Positions 22,680 to 31,883 of a stretch of 43,711 bases of DNA are shown here, in pieces; within the stretch, counting starts at the first letter, position 1; each line of letters opens with the position of its first letter. The position numbers were made by a program, and so were the translations under genes. A model generated the notes under the pieces. The model was not told the DNA's origin and did no database searches. It saw nothing but the letters and a program-made list of their open reading frames with translations. The DNA lies in assembly GCA_018971195.1 (NCBI GenBank), contig JAGXBK010000006.1:1-43711 (forward strand), written 5' to 3'. This DNA is from Betaproteobacteria bacterium (GTDB taxonomy: Bacteria; Pseudomonadota; Gammaproteobacteria; Burkholderiales; Casimicrobiaceae).

Positions 22680-23573
22680 ATGAGCACTGTCGTGAAAGCG
22701 GCGGGGACGCCGACTTCCGCAAAGGCCCAGGCGGGCGAGATCGTCGTCTCGAGCGTCGGGAAATCCTATGGCGAGGGCCAGTTCGTCAAGGAAGTCGTCA
22801 AGGACTGCTCGTTCACCATCGAGCGCGGCAAGCTGACGGTGATGATCGGACCTTCTGGCTGCGGCAAGAGCACGCTGATCCGGCTGCTCGCCGGCTTCGA
22901 GAAGCCGACCAGCGGCTCGATCAAGATCAATGGAAAGCCGGTCACCGGCCCGGGCAAGGATCGGCTCGTCCTGTTCCAGGAGAGCGCGCTCTTCCCGTGG
23001 ATGACGACCTACGACAACATCATGTACGGCCCTCGCGCGCGCGGCGAGGACACCAAGGAGGCGCGCTCGCTCGCCGAGATGCTCCTCGACAAGGTCGGAC
23101 TGCGCGCCTTCCGCAAGAAGTATCCGACGCAGCTTTCGGGCGGGATGCAGCGGCGCGCCGAGCTCGCGCGCGCGATGATCAACAATCCCGAGGTCATGAT
23201 CCTGGACGAGCCTTTCCGCGGCCTGGACGCGATGTCGAAGGAGCTGATGTGGGAGTATTACTCCCGCCTCTACGAGGAGTCGGGGCGCACCAACTTCTTC
23301 ATCACCACCGACATCGACGAGGCGATCTTCCTGGCGGACCGGCTGCTGATCATGACGAACGTTCCGACGCAGGTGAGAGCGGTCGTCGAGATCGACATTC
23401 CGCGGCCGCGCGACCTCGTCAGCCTGGTGGACGACGACCGGGCGAACGAGGTCAAGATGGAGGCGCTGTCGCTGCTGCACGAGGAGGCGATGAAATCGTT
23501 CGCCGGCGGGAGCAAGGCCGCGGCCGACTTCATCGAGGCGTACTCTAAGCGGTTGCGGACGAAGAAAGAATGA
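22680..23573 (+). CDS. ABC transporter ATPase 2, switch histidine replaced
   Basis: 297 aa from the ATG at 22680 (AGGAAC upstream); an ATG at 22653 inside the permease gene is also in frame. Walker A (GPSGCGKSTLI), Q-loop (LFQESALFPWMT), canonical signature LSGGMQRRAELARAM and Walker B (VMILDEPFRGLD) are intact. In the H-loop, FFITTDIDEAIF replaces the usual THD by TTD, so the switch histidine is missing. Paired with ATPase 1, this leaves one canonical and one degenerate nucleotide site. Same operon as the binding protein and both permeases. Confidence 0.93.
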   Translation: MSTVVKAAGTPTSAKAQAGEIVVSSVGKSYGEGQFVKEVVKDCSFTIERGKLTVMIGPSGCGKSTLIRLLAGFEKPTSGSIKINGKPVTGPGKDRLVLFQESALFPWMTTYDNIMYGPRARGEDTKEARSLAEMLLDKVGLRAFRKKYPTQLSGGMQRRAELARAMINNPEVMILDEPFRGLDAMSKELMWEYYSRLYEESGRTNFFITTDIDEAIFLADRLLIMTNVPTQVRAVVEIDIPRPRDLVSLVDDDRANEVKMEALSLLHEEAMKSFAGGSKAAADFIEAYSKRLRTKKE

Positions 23574-23591
23574 CCCTCCCGGTCCCGAGCC

Positions 23592-23801
23592 ATGTCCGTG
23601 CGCCTGCTGCTGTCCCGGGAAGTCATCGTCGGTTTCGCCGTCCTGGGCGGACTCGCCTCGCTGCTGGCGATGGTTCTACAGCGTCGCCGCAAACCGGACC
23701 CCCTCTGGATCGGACGGATGAACCAGGCCGCATACGTGCTCATGGGCATCAGCATCGCACTGTTCATCGGCAAGGGCCTCTTCTTTCCGCCCGGGACCTA
23801 G
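23592..23801 (+). CDS. Small two-helix membrane protein in the transporter-folD operon
   Basis: 69 aa. Two hydrophobic helices (VIVGFAVLGGLASLLAMVL and AAYVLMGISIALFIGKGLFF) are separated by a basic loop (QRRRKPDPLWIGRMNQ). It lies 18 nt after ATPase 2 and 27 nt before folD, in the same direction, so it is very probably co-transcribed. No family is recognised. It may be an accessory part of the importer. Confidence 0.65.
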   Translation: MSVRLLLSREVIVGFAVLGGLASLLAMVLQRRRKPDPLWIGRMNQAAYVLMGISIALFIGKGLFFPPGT

Positions 23802-23828
23802 CGCAGCGCCAACTGGGACACGTCGACC

Positions 23829-24722
23829 ATGACGGCAAAGATCATTGACGGCAACGAAATCGCGAAACGCGTGCGTGCCGAGTGGAAGCACCGGGTCGAC
23901 GCGCTGCAGGCACGGGGAGTCCAGCCCGGACTGGCGGTGGTCATCGTCGGCGACAATCCGGCCTCGCAGGTCTATGTCCGGCACAAGACCAAGGCCTGCG
24001 CCGACATGGGCATCCATTCCGAGAAGCACGAGTTTCCCGCGGACGCGCCGGAGCAGAAGGTGCTCGACACGATCGCGCGGCTGAACGCGAACCCGGCGAT
24101 CCACGGGATTCTCGTGCAGCTGCCGCTGCCCGCGCACTTCGAGAGCCGGCGGCTGCTCGAGGCCATTGCCGTCGAGAAGGACGTCGATGGCTTCAACCTC
24201 TACAACGTGGGTGCGCTGGTCGCTGGGGATACGGTGTTCCCGCCGTGCACCCCGTTCGGCGTCCAGTGCATGCTCGAGTACAGCAACATCCCGATCTCGG
24301 GTCAGAATGTCGTGGTCGTCGGGGCCAGCAACATCGTCGGGAAGCCGATGGCGATGATGCTGATGAAGAAGGACGCGACGGTCTGCATCACGCACATCAA
24401 GACTCGCGATCTCGCCCAGTTCACCATTCTCGCCGATATCCTGGTGGTTGCCGTCGGCAAGCCGAACGTGATCACCGCGCCGATGGTGAAGACCGGCGCC
24501 GTCGTCATCGACGTCGGGATCAATCGCTTGCCGGACGGGCGTCTCGTCGGCGACGTCGACTTCGAAGCCGTGCGCGAAAAGGCCTCCTACATCACGCCGG
24601 TGCCGGGCGGTGTCGGTCCGATGACCGTCACCATGCTGCTGGTGAACACCATACAGTCGGCGGAGCGGTTCGCGGCCATCCAGATGCCGGCCGCGAGCAA
24701 GGTGGCGGCGGCCGCCGGCTAG
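23829..24722 (+). CDS. folD: Bifunctional methylene-THF dehydrogenase / methenyl-THF cyclohydrolase
   Basis: 297 aa, normal FolD length. The catalytic motif YVRHKTKAC, the substrate-site sequence GILVQLPLP, and the nucleotide-binding sequence [18 protein letters not shown] with the terminal [16 protein letters not shown] are present. It oxidises 5,10-methylene-THF with NADP+ and hydrolyses the methenyl product to 10-formyl-THF. Together with Fhs this forms a full formaldehyde-THF-to-formate route inside the cluster. Last gene of the rightward block; convergent with the GcvT-family gene. Confidence 0.97.
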   Translation: MTAKIIDGNEIAKRVRAEWKHRVDALQARGVQPGLAVVIVGDNPASQVYVRHKTKACADMGIHSEKHEFPADAPEQKVLDTIARLNANPAIHGILVQLPLPAHFESRRLLEAIAVEKDVDGFNLYNVGALVAGDTVFPPCTPFGVQCMLEYSNIPISGQNVVVVGASNIVGKPMAMMLMKKDATVCITHIKTRDLAQFTILADILVVAVGKPNVITAPMVKTGAVVIDVGINRLPDGRLVGDVDFEAVREKASYITPVPGGVGPMTVTMLLVNTIQSAERFAAIQMPAASKVAAAAG

Positions 24723-24762
24723 CCCGAAGTTCGGCGCGTCGCGCTCTCGCTGCGGCCGGGCG

Positions 24763-24807
24763 CCCCGCGTCCGGCCGCCCCGCGTCCGGCCGCCCCGCGT
24801 CCGGCCG
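24763..24807. repeat. Three tandem copies of a 15-bp GC-rich unit
   Basis: CCCCGCGTCCGGCCG occurs exactly three times in a row (24763-24777, 24778-24792, 24793-24807) in the 87-bp gap between the convergent folD and GcvT-family genes. Each unit contains a CCGG core and can pair with itself. No T-run is seen; it may act as a structured, bidirectional transcription stop. Confidence 0.75.
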
Positions 24808-24809
24808 CG

Positions 24810-25892
24810 CTATGCCTGGAGGCCGGGTGCGCTCCGGCGCACCAGTCTGCGCATCGGGTCCCTGAACGGAAGGCGGGCGAGGCGTCCCCTGCGCCCATCC
24901 CCGGTGTAGACCACGTCGGCGGGTCCGCTATCGCGCTCGACGAACGCCAGTCCGAGCGTTCGCCCGAACACGGGCGAGAACGCTTCGCTGGTGAGCCGCA
25001 CGGTTCGACGCCCTTCGTAACCCGCGGGCGCGCGCATCGCGACGCGACCATCGAGCGTGACGCCGCTGATCCGCCTGGAGCTCGTCTGCGAATCGCGGAG
25101 CGCCCCGCGGCCGATGAATTCCCCGCCACCGATCCGAACCAGGTGCGACATCCCGAGCTCGGCGGGAAAGGCGGGCTGCGCGAGCTCGTGCGCGAAATGG
25201 ATGTATCCGGCCTCGATGCGCAGGGCATCCGCGGCCTGCATGCCGCATTCGAGGCGTTCGAGGCCGAAGGGCACGGTCGCGAGGCGTCTCCATACCCGCA
25301 GGACGTCCGCTGCGGCCACCAGCAGCTCGTAGCCCGGTTCCCCGGTGTAGCCGAGCCTGCCCACCCACGCCTCGCCGCCGTCGATCACGTGGCGGCGAAA
25401 CCCGAAATAGGAAAGCGAATCGACGCTTCCGGGAAGTGCCTGCGCGAGCAGCGCGGCGCTGGCGGGTCCCTGGACAGCGATCACCGCATGGCTTTGCGCC
25501 AGCGGGGCGATCGCGACGTCGAAATCCTGCGCGCATCGCCGCAGGTGCCCGAAATCGCCGCGCCGCCCCGTGAACAGCCAGTACTGATCCGGGCGATGGC
25601 ACCAGACGGTGGCGTCGATGAACACGCTGCCGTCCTCGCGGCACAGGAGGGTGTAGCACAGCCGTCCGGGCTGCAGCTGTCGCAGATCGCGCGTCTGCAG
25701 GCGCTGCAGGCACGCCAGCGCGTCGCGCCCGGTGAACGCCCACCAGCCCATGAACGAAAAATCGAACAGCCCCACCCCCCGCCGCGTCGCGAGATGCTCC
25801 CGCTGCGCGTCCGAGAAGACGAGCGGAACGCTGCTCCCGTCGGGGAGCTCCGTCAGCGCAATGCCGCGCTCCTCGAAGTGCGAGATCAGCAC
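24810..25892 (-). CDS. GcvT-family (aminomethyltransferase-like) THF-dependent protein
   Basis: 360 aa, near the length of glycine-cleavage T-protein. Clear family regions: REHLATRRGVGLFDFSFMGWWAFTGRDAL, then RLCYTLLCREDGSVFIDATVWC, SHAVIAVQGPASAALLAQAL, RLGYTGEPGYELLV and DALRIEAGYIHFAHEL. The GcvT fold binds THF and accepts C1 units from methylamine carriers or demethylates substrates (as in DmdA). The usual D-D-x-x-V near residue 100 is ID-A-T-V. No gcvP/gcvH is nearby, so a role in glycine cleavage is unlikely. It is the last gene of the leftward panB-CNB-TSUP-gcvT operon. Confidence 0.85.
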   Translation of the reverse strand: MLISHFEERGIALTELPDGSSVPLVFSDAQREHLATRRGVGLFDFSFMGWWAFTGRDALACLQRLQTRDLRQLQPGRLCYTLLCREDGSVFIDATVWCHRPDQYWLFTGRRGDFGHLRRCAQDFDVAIAPLAQSHAVIAVQGPASAALLAQALPGSVDSLSYFGFRRHVIDGGEAWVGRLGYTGEPGYELLVAAADVLRVWRRLATVPFGLERLECGMQAADALRIEAGYIHFAHELAQPAFPAELGMSHLVRIGGGEFIGRGALRDSQTSSRRISGVTLDGRVAMRAPAGYEGRRTVRLTSEAFSPVFGRTLGLAFVERDSGPADVVYTGDGRRGRLARLPFRDPMRRLVRRSAPGLQA

Positions 25893-25904
25893 GTGGCGCG
25901 CGCC

Positions 25905-26639
25905 TCATGCCCCGCGGATCAGGACGAACGTACCCGCGACGATGCAAAGCCACGCAGCGGCGCGGCGCAGGTGGGCCACGTTCGTCCGATGGGCGACTGC
26001 GACGCCGATCGCGACGCCGATCAGCTCGAAGGGAATGATCAACAGCGCGACCTCGTAGTTGAACGTTCCATACGCCAGATTCGCAAGCGTCCCCGAGCCG
26101 GCGGAGATGAGCTGCAGGATCTGGCTCACGCCGATCGTCATCAGCGGAGGGAAGCCGAGGGCCAGCATGATGGGGACGGAGAACAGCGGACCTCCGGCCC
26201 CGGTCAGGCCGGACCCGAATCCCGCCGCGGCCCCGACCAGCGCGAGCAACGGCGTGCGCCGGGTTGCCTGCGCCCGGCGGGAGAGCCCCCGCACCGGGAC
26301 CAGCACGTTGACTCCCGCGAGCACGATGACGGTGCCGATGATCCTGTCGAGCAGCGCCGCGTCGGTCAGCGAGTTGACGAACGCGCCGACGTAGCTGAAG
26401 GCCAGCGCGCTGACGCAGACCGGAACGCTCGCGCGCCAGTCGATGCTGCCGCGACGCGCAAACAGCCAGGCGCTGAGCGCGCCGGTGAACAGGAAGGTGA
26501 AGAGCGCAGTCGCACTCGCGGTGTGGATCGGGATCCGACCCAGCACGACCAGTCCTGGAATCAGGAGGATCCCGCCGATTCCGACGGCGCCGATCAGGGC
26601 GCCCACCACGAGCGAAACCGCGGCCAGTGCGATCGTCAT
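25905..26639 (-). CDS. TSUP family permease (sulfite exporter TauE/SafE type)
   Basis: 244 aa integral membrane protein with about eight helices in two repeats. Family features are the N-terminal LVVGALIGAVGIGGILLIPGLV and the internal copy ALVGAAAGFGSGLTGAGGPLFSVPIMLALGFPPLMTIGVSQ. TauE/SafE proteins export sulfite or organosulfur anions formed during sulfonate degradation. With the oxygenase, sulfonate-type ABC importer and SoeABC, export of sulfite is the best guess, but members of the family have other substrates. It sits 12 nt upstream of the GcvT-family gene. Confidence 0.88.
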   Translation of the reverse strand: MTIALAAVSLVVGALIGAVGIGGILLIPGLVVLGRIPIHTASATALFTFLFTGALSAWLFARRGSIDWRASVPVCVSALAFSYVGAFVNSLTDAALLDRIIGTVIVLAGVNVLVPVRGLSRRAQATRRTPLLALVGAAAGFGSGLTGAGGPLFSVPIMLALGFPPLMTIGVSQILQLISAGSGTLANLAYGTFNYEVALLIIPFELIGVAIGVAVAHRTNVAHLRRAAAWLCIVAGTFVLIRGA

Positions 26640-26719
26640 CGGGGAGCCTTTCCGCTATGGACCGGCGGCGGGCGCCGCGGCACGACTGCTCGTCGCGGCG
26701 CCGTCGTCGCGGATCGCCC

Positions 26720-27184
26720 TCAACCGGTGACGAGCGCGGTGATCGTGCCGGCGATCAGCAGGCTCACGCGACTCATGATGGCGTAGCCCAGCGAATGGTC
26801 GCGATCCATCAGATCCAGCAGCGCCCGGCCTTCGATGGCGACCACGCCGCAGGACGTCATGCACGACGCGGTGGCGATCCTCGACTGCGCGGAGCGGATC
26901 AGCGCCGCCCAGCCGAAGAACTCACCGGTGCGGATGATCTCCCCGGCGGACGCCGTTCGGTTGCCGAGGGCGAGGTTGAAGCGGACGATGCCGCGAACCA
27001 GCACGTAGCAGCACTCCGCCTTCTCCCCGAGCTTGTAGATGTTGCTGCCGCTCGGGAACTCGAGCATCCTCGCGACGCTGGCCACGCTCCTGCGCTGCGC
27101 CTCGGTCAGCGACGAGAAGAAGCTGGCAGTCGCGATTGCCGCGAGCGGTGACGCTCCCGCCAGGGTCGCGATCTCGGCCCTCAC
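26720..27184 (-). CDS. Stand-alone CNB-fold protein 2, no HTH
   Basis: 154 aa from the GTG at 27184, which directly follows the PanB stop (1 nt). It consists of one CRP-like sensor domain only: FPSGSNIYKLGEKAECCYVLVRGIVRFN, then GEFFGWAALIRSAQSRIATASCMTSCGVVAIEG (FGW at 90-92) and a C-terminal hydrophobic helix (SRVSLLIAGTITALVTG). As in the other three CNB modules, the Glu of the cAMP cassette is replaced by Trp. Co-transcription with the PanB-family enzyme suggests it senses or modulates C1 metabolism. An 80-nt gap separates it from the exporter gene. Confidence 0.85.
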   Translation of the reverse strand: MRAEIATLAGASPLAAIATASFFSSLTEAQRRSVASVARMLEFPSGSNIYKLGEKAECCYVLVRGIVRFNLALGNRTASAGEIIRTGEFFGWAALIRSAQSRIATASCMTSCGVVAIEGRALLDLMDRDHSLGYAIMSRVSLLIAGTITALVTG

Positions 27185-27185
27185 C

Positions 27186-28064
27186 TCAGCTCTGCCAGCC
27201 GACCATCTGCTTGAACCTGGCGAGTTCCTCCTCCTTCATGAAAACCGTGTGCTCCTTTCCCGGGTAGCGCCGGTTCTTGACGTCGTCCATGTATTCGCCG
27301 TAGCCCTTCTCGAGGATCGGAACGAGGTCGCAGTAGATCTTCGAATGGCGCGGCGTGTGCTTCTCGTAGAGATGGAAAAGGTCGGAGCCTATGATGTGGA
27401 CGCCGTCGGACGTGTTGCCGGAGCCGAGGCTGATCACCGGAACGGCGAGCGTCTCGGCGAGGTATTGGGACACCTCCGAGGTCACGACCTCGGTCATGAT
27501 CGAGAAGCAGCCCGCATCGACGAACGCCATCGCGTCGTCGATGAGCTCCTTGGCGCGATCGGCCGTCTTGCCCTGCGCCGCGAATCCACCGAGCTGCGCC
27601 ATGCGCATCGGGCAGATGCCGATGTGGCCCTGCACCGGGATGCCCGCCTTGACGATCGCCTCGATGTTCCTAGCGTGGTGAATGTTACCTTCGCACTTCA
27701 TGACCTCGGCGCCGGCTTTCGCGACGTACTGGGCAGCGTTGTCGACGGCCTGTTGCGGCGAGAGATGGAAGCTCATGTAGGGCATGTCGACCATGCGCAG
27801 CCCGTATTGCGAGCCGCGCTTGACGGCCTGGGCCATGAACATCACCTCCTCGAAGGTGACGGACGTCGTGGACTCGTGGCCGAACAGGACCATTCCGCCG
27901 GTATCGCTGACGCAGAGGATGTCGATGCCGAGACGATCGGCGACGATCGCATTCTCGTAGTCGTACACCGCGAGCTGGACGATGGGCTCCTTCTTCTTCT
28001 TCTTCTCCATCAGCATCGGGATCGTTACCTTCTTGCGCTTCGGTGCTGCGGGAGCTTCGGCCAT
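27186..28064 (-). CDS. Divergent PanB-family (ketopantoate hydroxymethyltransferase-like) enzyme
   Basis: 292 aa from the ATG at 28064, which has AGGAGG 5 nt upstream (an ATG at 28100 is also in frame). It keeps the PanB (beta/alpha)8 fold and metal ligands D54 (CVSDTGGMVLFG), D93 (MVDMPYMSF), E125 (VMKCEGN), plus E192 in ITEVV. Differences from housekeeping PanB (about 264 aa): a Lys-rich N-terminal extension, VSDTGG for VGDSLG, HIGICPM for HVGLTPQ and SGNTSDG for GAGxxxDG. PanB adds a hydroxymethyl group from 5,10-methylene-THF to a 2-oxo acid. In this C1 cluster a dedicated C1-transfer role is more likely than pantothenate synthesis. First gene behind a sigma54-type promoter. Confidence 0.85.
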   Translation of the reverse strand: MAEAPAAPKRKKVTIPMLMEKKKKKEPIVQLAVYDYENAIVADRLGIDILCVSDTGGMVLFGHESTTSVTFEEVMFMAQAVKRGSQYGLRMVDMPYMSFHLSPQQAVDNAAQYVAKAGAEVMKCEGNIHHARNIEAIVKAGIPVQGHIGICPMRMAQLGGFAAQGKTADRAKELIDDAMAFVDAGCFSIMTEVVTSEVSQYLAETLAVPVISLGSGNTSDGVHIIGSDLFHLYEKHTPRHSKIYCDLVPILEKGYGEYMDDVKNRRYPGKEHTVFMKEEELARFKQMVGWQS

Positions 28065-28117
28065 CGTTGCCTCCTGGGTTGGCGTGGACACATTGGACAA
28101 GCACGACTTTCATCCAC

Positions 28118-28133
28118 AGCAAATTGCATGCCG
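28118..28133 (-). promoter_or_regulatory. Predicted sigma54 promoter of the panB operon
   Basis: Read on the minus strand, CGGCATGCAATTTGCT fits TGGCACG-N4-TTGCW with only two mismatches and exact GG/GC spacing. The expected start near 28107 leaves a ~43-nt leader before the ATG at 28064. A GTTTC-N5-GAAAC repeat lies about 95 bp upstream of that start. Confidence 0.7.
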
Positions 28134-28194
28134 CTTCCGGAGCGCGCTTTCGCTTCGGGCGCGCGGAGCCGGGACGGGTCGAACCGGGCGCAAG

Positions 28195-28209
28195 GTTTCG
28201 CAAGGAAAC
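28195..28209. promoter_or_regulatory. Shared inverted repeat GTTTC-N5-GAAAC (copy 2), candidate activator site of the panB operon
   Basis: GTTTC (28195-28199), spacer GCAAG, GAAAC (28205-28209). It lies in the short gap between the response regulator gene (stop at 28244) and the panB operon. The position relative to the sigma54 promoter is nearly the same as for the oxygenase operon. Confidence 0.7.
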
Positions 28210-28243
28210 ACGCCTCGTGCATCAAGACACATCGATCGCGCCG

Positions 28244-29659
<1,416 letters not shown>

Positions 29660-29662
29660 CGG

Positions 29663-30829
29663 TCAGTCGCCCGGGCTGGCGGCGGTCAGCGGCAGCCGGA
29701 GCTGGAAGAGCGCTCCCCCGGAAGCGTTGTTCCCCGCGACCAGGCTGCCACCGTGCTCCTCGACGATCTCGTTGCTGATCGCGAGGCCGAGACCCATGCC
29801 GTCGCCGCGCGGCTTGGTGGTGAAAAAAGGCTCGAAGATGCGATTCAGGTGGGGCGGCGGGATTCCGACGCCGGTGTCGCTGATCGTGACACCGATCTCG
29901 GCAGGGGGGATCCGCTCGGTCACGACGGTGATGGTCCCGCGACCTTTCATCGCCTGCGCTGCGTTCAGGAACAGATTGAAGAAGACCTGCTGCATCTGGT
30001 GTTGATAGCCGACCACGATCGCCTTCGGGTCACGCTGATGCTCGAATTTGACTGTTTCACCGAGACTATCATGCCGCAGCTGCAGGAATGCCTCGTCGAT
30101 CGACGTGTCGATCGAGAAAGGGCCTCGAAGGGCATCGTCCACACGGGCGAAGCTCGTCAGCTTGCGGGTGATGAGCAGGAGCCGACGGGCGTTTTCCTCG
30201 ACCAGGCGGGTTCCCTTCTCGCGCACCTCGCGCGACACCGGGCGCTTCGACTGGAGGATCTGGATCATCGAGCTGATCGCCGAGAGGGGGCCATTGATTT
30301 CGTGCAATACGCTGGCGAGCAGGAATCCCAGGGATGCGAGGCGCGCGTTCTGCGCGTAGCCCATCTCGAGCTCGCGCAGACGCGACTCGTCGGCGACGAA
30401 CATGGCGGCGCCCGCCCCGAATCGCCGCAGCCAGATCTTCTCGTGCACGGCGCCTCCCGGAGACGGTCGCGCGACGTCGACCTCCTGGGGAGTGAGCCAG
30501 CGCGGGTTCCCCTCCAGCACCTCGCAGTACTCGGGGAAGACCGACAGCACATGGCGATTCGCGTGCTCGGGCAGGCGGATGCCGCGGCGCTCCATCGCGG
30601 CGTTCACGTGGGTGACCCGGCCGGATCTCGCGATCGCAGCCGCGGGCCACGGAACGACGTCGATCAGCGCGCCCGGCGCTCTGCGAGCAGCCTTGGGCAC
30701 GGTGTCATCGATACGCGAGTTCAATGGTTTCTCGGCGCAGGTCGGAGGCTGACCGGGGCCGGATGTGCAGCGATTCACGATCCGATCGGTGGGCGGCGCA
30801 GGGCGCCGGCAGGGGCCGGTCGCGGACAT
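29663..30829 (-). CDS. PAS-domain sensor histidine kinase (NtrB-like), cytoplasmic
   Basis: 388 aa if begun at the ATG at 30829. The first ~45 residues are Pro/Arg/Cys-rich and not family-like, so a TTG at 30724 or GTG at 30700 may be the true start. A PAS domain (ALIDVVPWPAAAIARSGRVTHVNAAME) precedes HisKA with His176 in LLASVLHEINGPLSAISSMI and a HATPase_c domain (NLFLNAAQAMKGRG, ISDTGVGIPP, GLGLAISNEIVEEHGG). There is no transmembrane segment, so the signal is intracellular, for example a C1 or redox state. Forms an operon with the downstream NtrC-type regulator. Confidence 0.9.
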   Translation of the reverse strand: MSATGPCRRPAPPTDRIVNRCTSGPGQPPTCAEKPLNSRIDDTVPKAARRAPGALIDVVPWPAAAIARSGRVTHVNAAMERRGIRLPEHANRHVLSVFPEYCEVLEGNPRWLTPQEVDVARPSPGGAVHEKIWLRRFGAGAAMFVADESRLRELEMGYAQNARLASLGFLLASVLHEINGPLSAISSMIQILQSKRPVSREVREKGTRLVEENARRLLLITRKLTSFARVDDALRGPFSIDTSIDEAFLQLRHDSLGETVKFEHQRDPKAIVVGYQHQMQQVFFNLFLNAAQAMKGRGTITVVTERIPPAEIGVTISDTGVGIPPPHLNRIFEPFFTTKPRGDGMGLGLAISNEIVEEHGGSLVAGNNASGGALFQLRLPLTAASPGD

Positions 30830-30941
30830 CGACCGCGGGGCCCCTACAGTATAGAACGACCCGAAGATGGCGCCGGGCCCGGACCGCGATGGGCCCCGAG
30901 GACCCCGACGAACCGCACGGCGGCCCTCGAAGCCGCGGGGT

Positions 30942-31871
30942 TCACAGCCCGTGATAGATCCGCACGACGTGTCGCGCTTCGGCGAAGAAGAACCAGCGCT
31001 CGAGGATCAGGCCGACAGTCGCGGCCGCCACGGCGAGGATCGCAACGGGAAGCGTCGCGGGCGACAGCAGCAGTGCGAGCAGCGGGATGACGAACCCGAC
31101 CAGGACTACGAGCGCCTTGCCGACGCGCGCGTGCGCGCGCGCGACGCTGAAGCAGAACTCGTCGGTCAGGAAGGTCCCGTGGCTGTGCCCCACATCGAGC
31201 AGGCGCACCCGCGCGCGGGAGATCCCGGTCGCGGTGTTGATCGTCGTGCGCGCGTTCGCGCGGGCCATCGATGCGTAGTAGACGAGCTTGACGGCGGCGG
31301 CGACCACGAGCCACCCCAGCGCCAAGTCGACGTAGGGGGACGTTGGATGGCCCGCGCAGGCCAGCACGGCGAGCAGCAGCAGGGCGCCCGAATAGTGACC
31401 GAGAGCCAGGTAGCCGATCGGCACGAGCGGCGAGTGCCACTGGGGGATCGGCTTGAGGCTCGCGTAGATCATCCCGGTGCAGTAGAGCGTGATCCAGGCC
31501 AGCACCACCGTGCACGCGGCGGCGATCGCTCTCGGTCCTTCGCCGGCGCCGAGTTCGACCAAGGCCAGGTAGCCCGCCGCCATCGGGAAGAAGGCGAGCG
31601 CAAAGACCCCCTCGCGCGAAAGCCACGAGGTCCGAAAGCGCGAAAAGGCGCGCCACGCATTCCTGGGATTGGCAAGGTGCAGCGTGGACGACAGCAGGCC
31701 GGCGGCGACGAGCACCAGCGCGATGAGCCCGCCGGCTGCGATCTCGCGATCGCTCGGGCCTCCGGCACCCCCGGCGCGCTGCAACAGGTCGGCGAGTCCG
31801 AGCAGTGCGATCAGCCCGAAGCCGGCGCCGGAACTGACGGTGAAGAAGATGACGGACAGTGCAGGCTTCAT
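30942..31871 (-). CDS. DmsC/SoeC-like membrane anchor subunit
   Basis: 309 aa with about eight hydrophobic helices, typical of DmsC-family quinone-binding anchors (SVIFFTVSSGAGFGLIALLGLADLL; STLHLANPRNAWRAFSRFRTSWLSREGVFALAFF). The segment HLANPxNAWRAFSRFRTSWLSREG is characteristic of DmsC proteins. It would pass electrons between the iron-sulfur subunit and the quinone pool. It is encoded 12 nt after the Fe-S subunit gene and ends the three-gene operon. Assignment to SoeC rests on the identity of the catalytic subunit. Confidence 0.88.
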   Translation of the reverse strand: MKPALSVIFFTVSSGAGFGLIALLGLADLLQRAGGAGGPSDREIAAGGLIALVLVAAGLLSSTLHLANPRNAWRAFSRFRTSWLSREGVFALAFFPMAAGYLALVELGAGEGPRAIAAACTVVLAWITLYCTGMIYASLKPIPQWHSPLVPIGYLALGHYSGALLLLAVLACAGHPTSPYVDLALGWLVVAAAVKLVYYASMARANARTTINTATGISRARVRLLDVGHSHGTFLTDEFCFSVARAHARVGKALVVLVGFVIPLLALLLSPATLPVAILAVAAATVGLILERWFFFAEARHVVRIYHGL

Positions 31872-31883
31872 CCAGCCGGGCCG

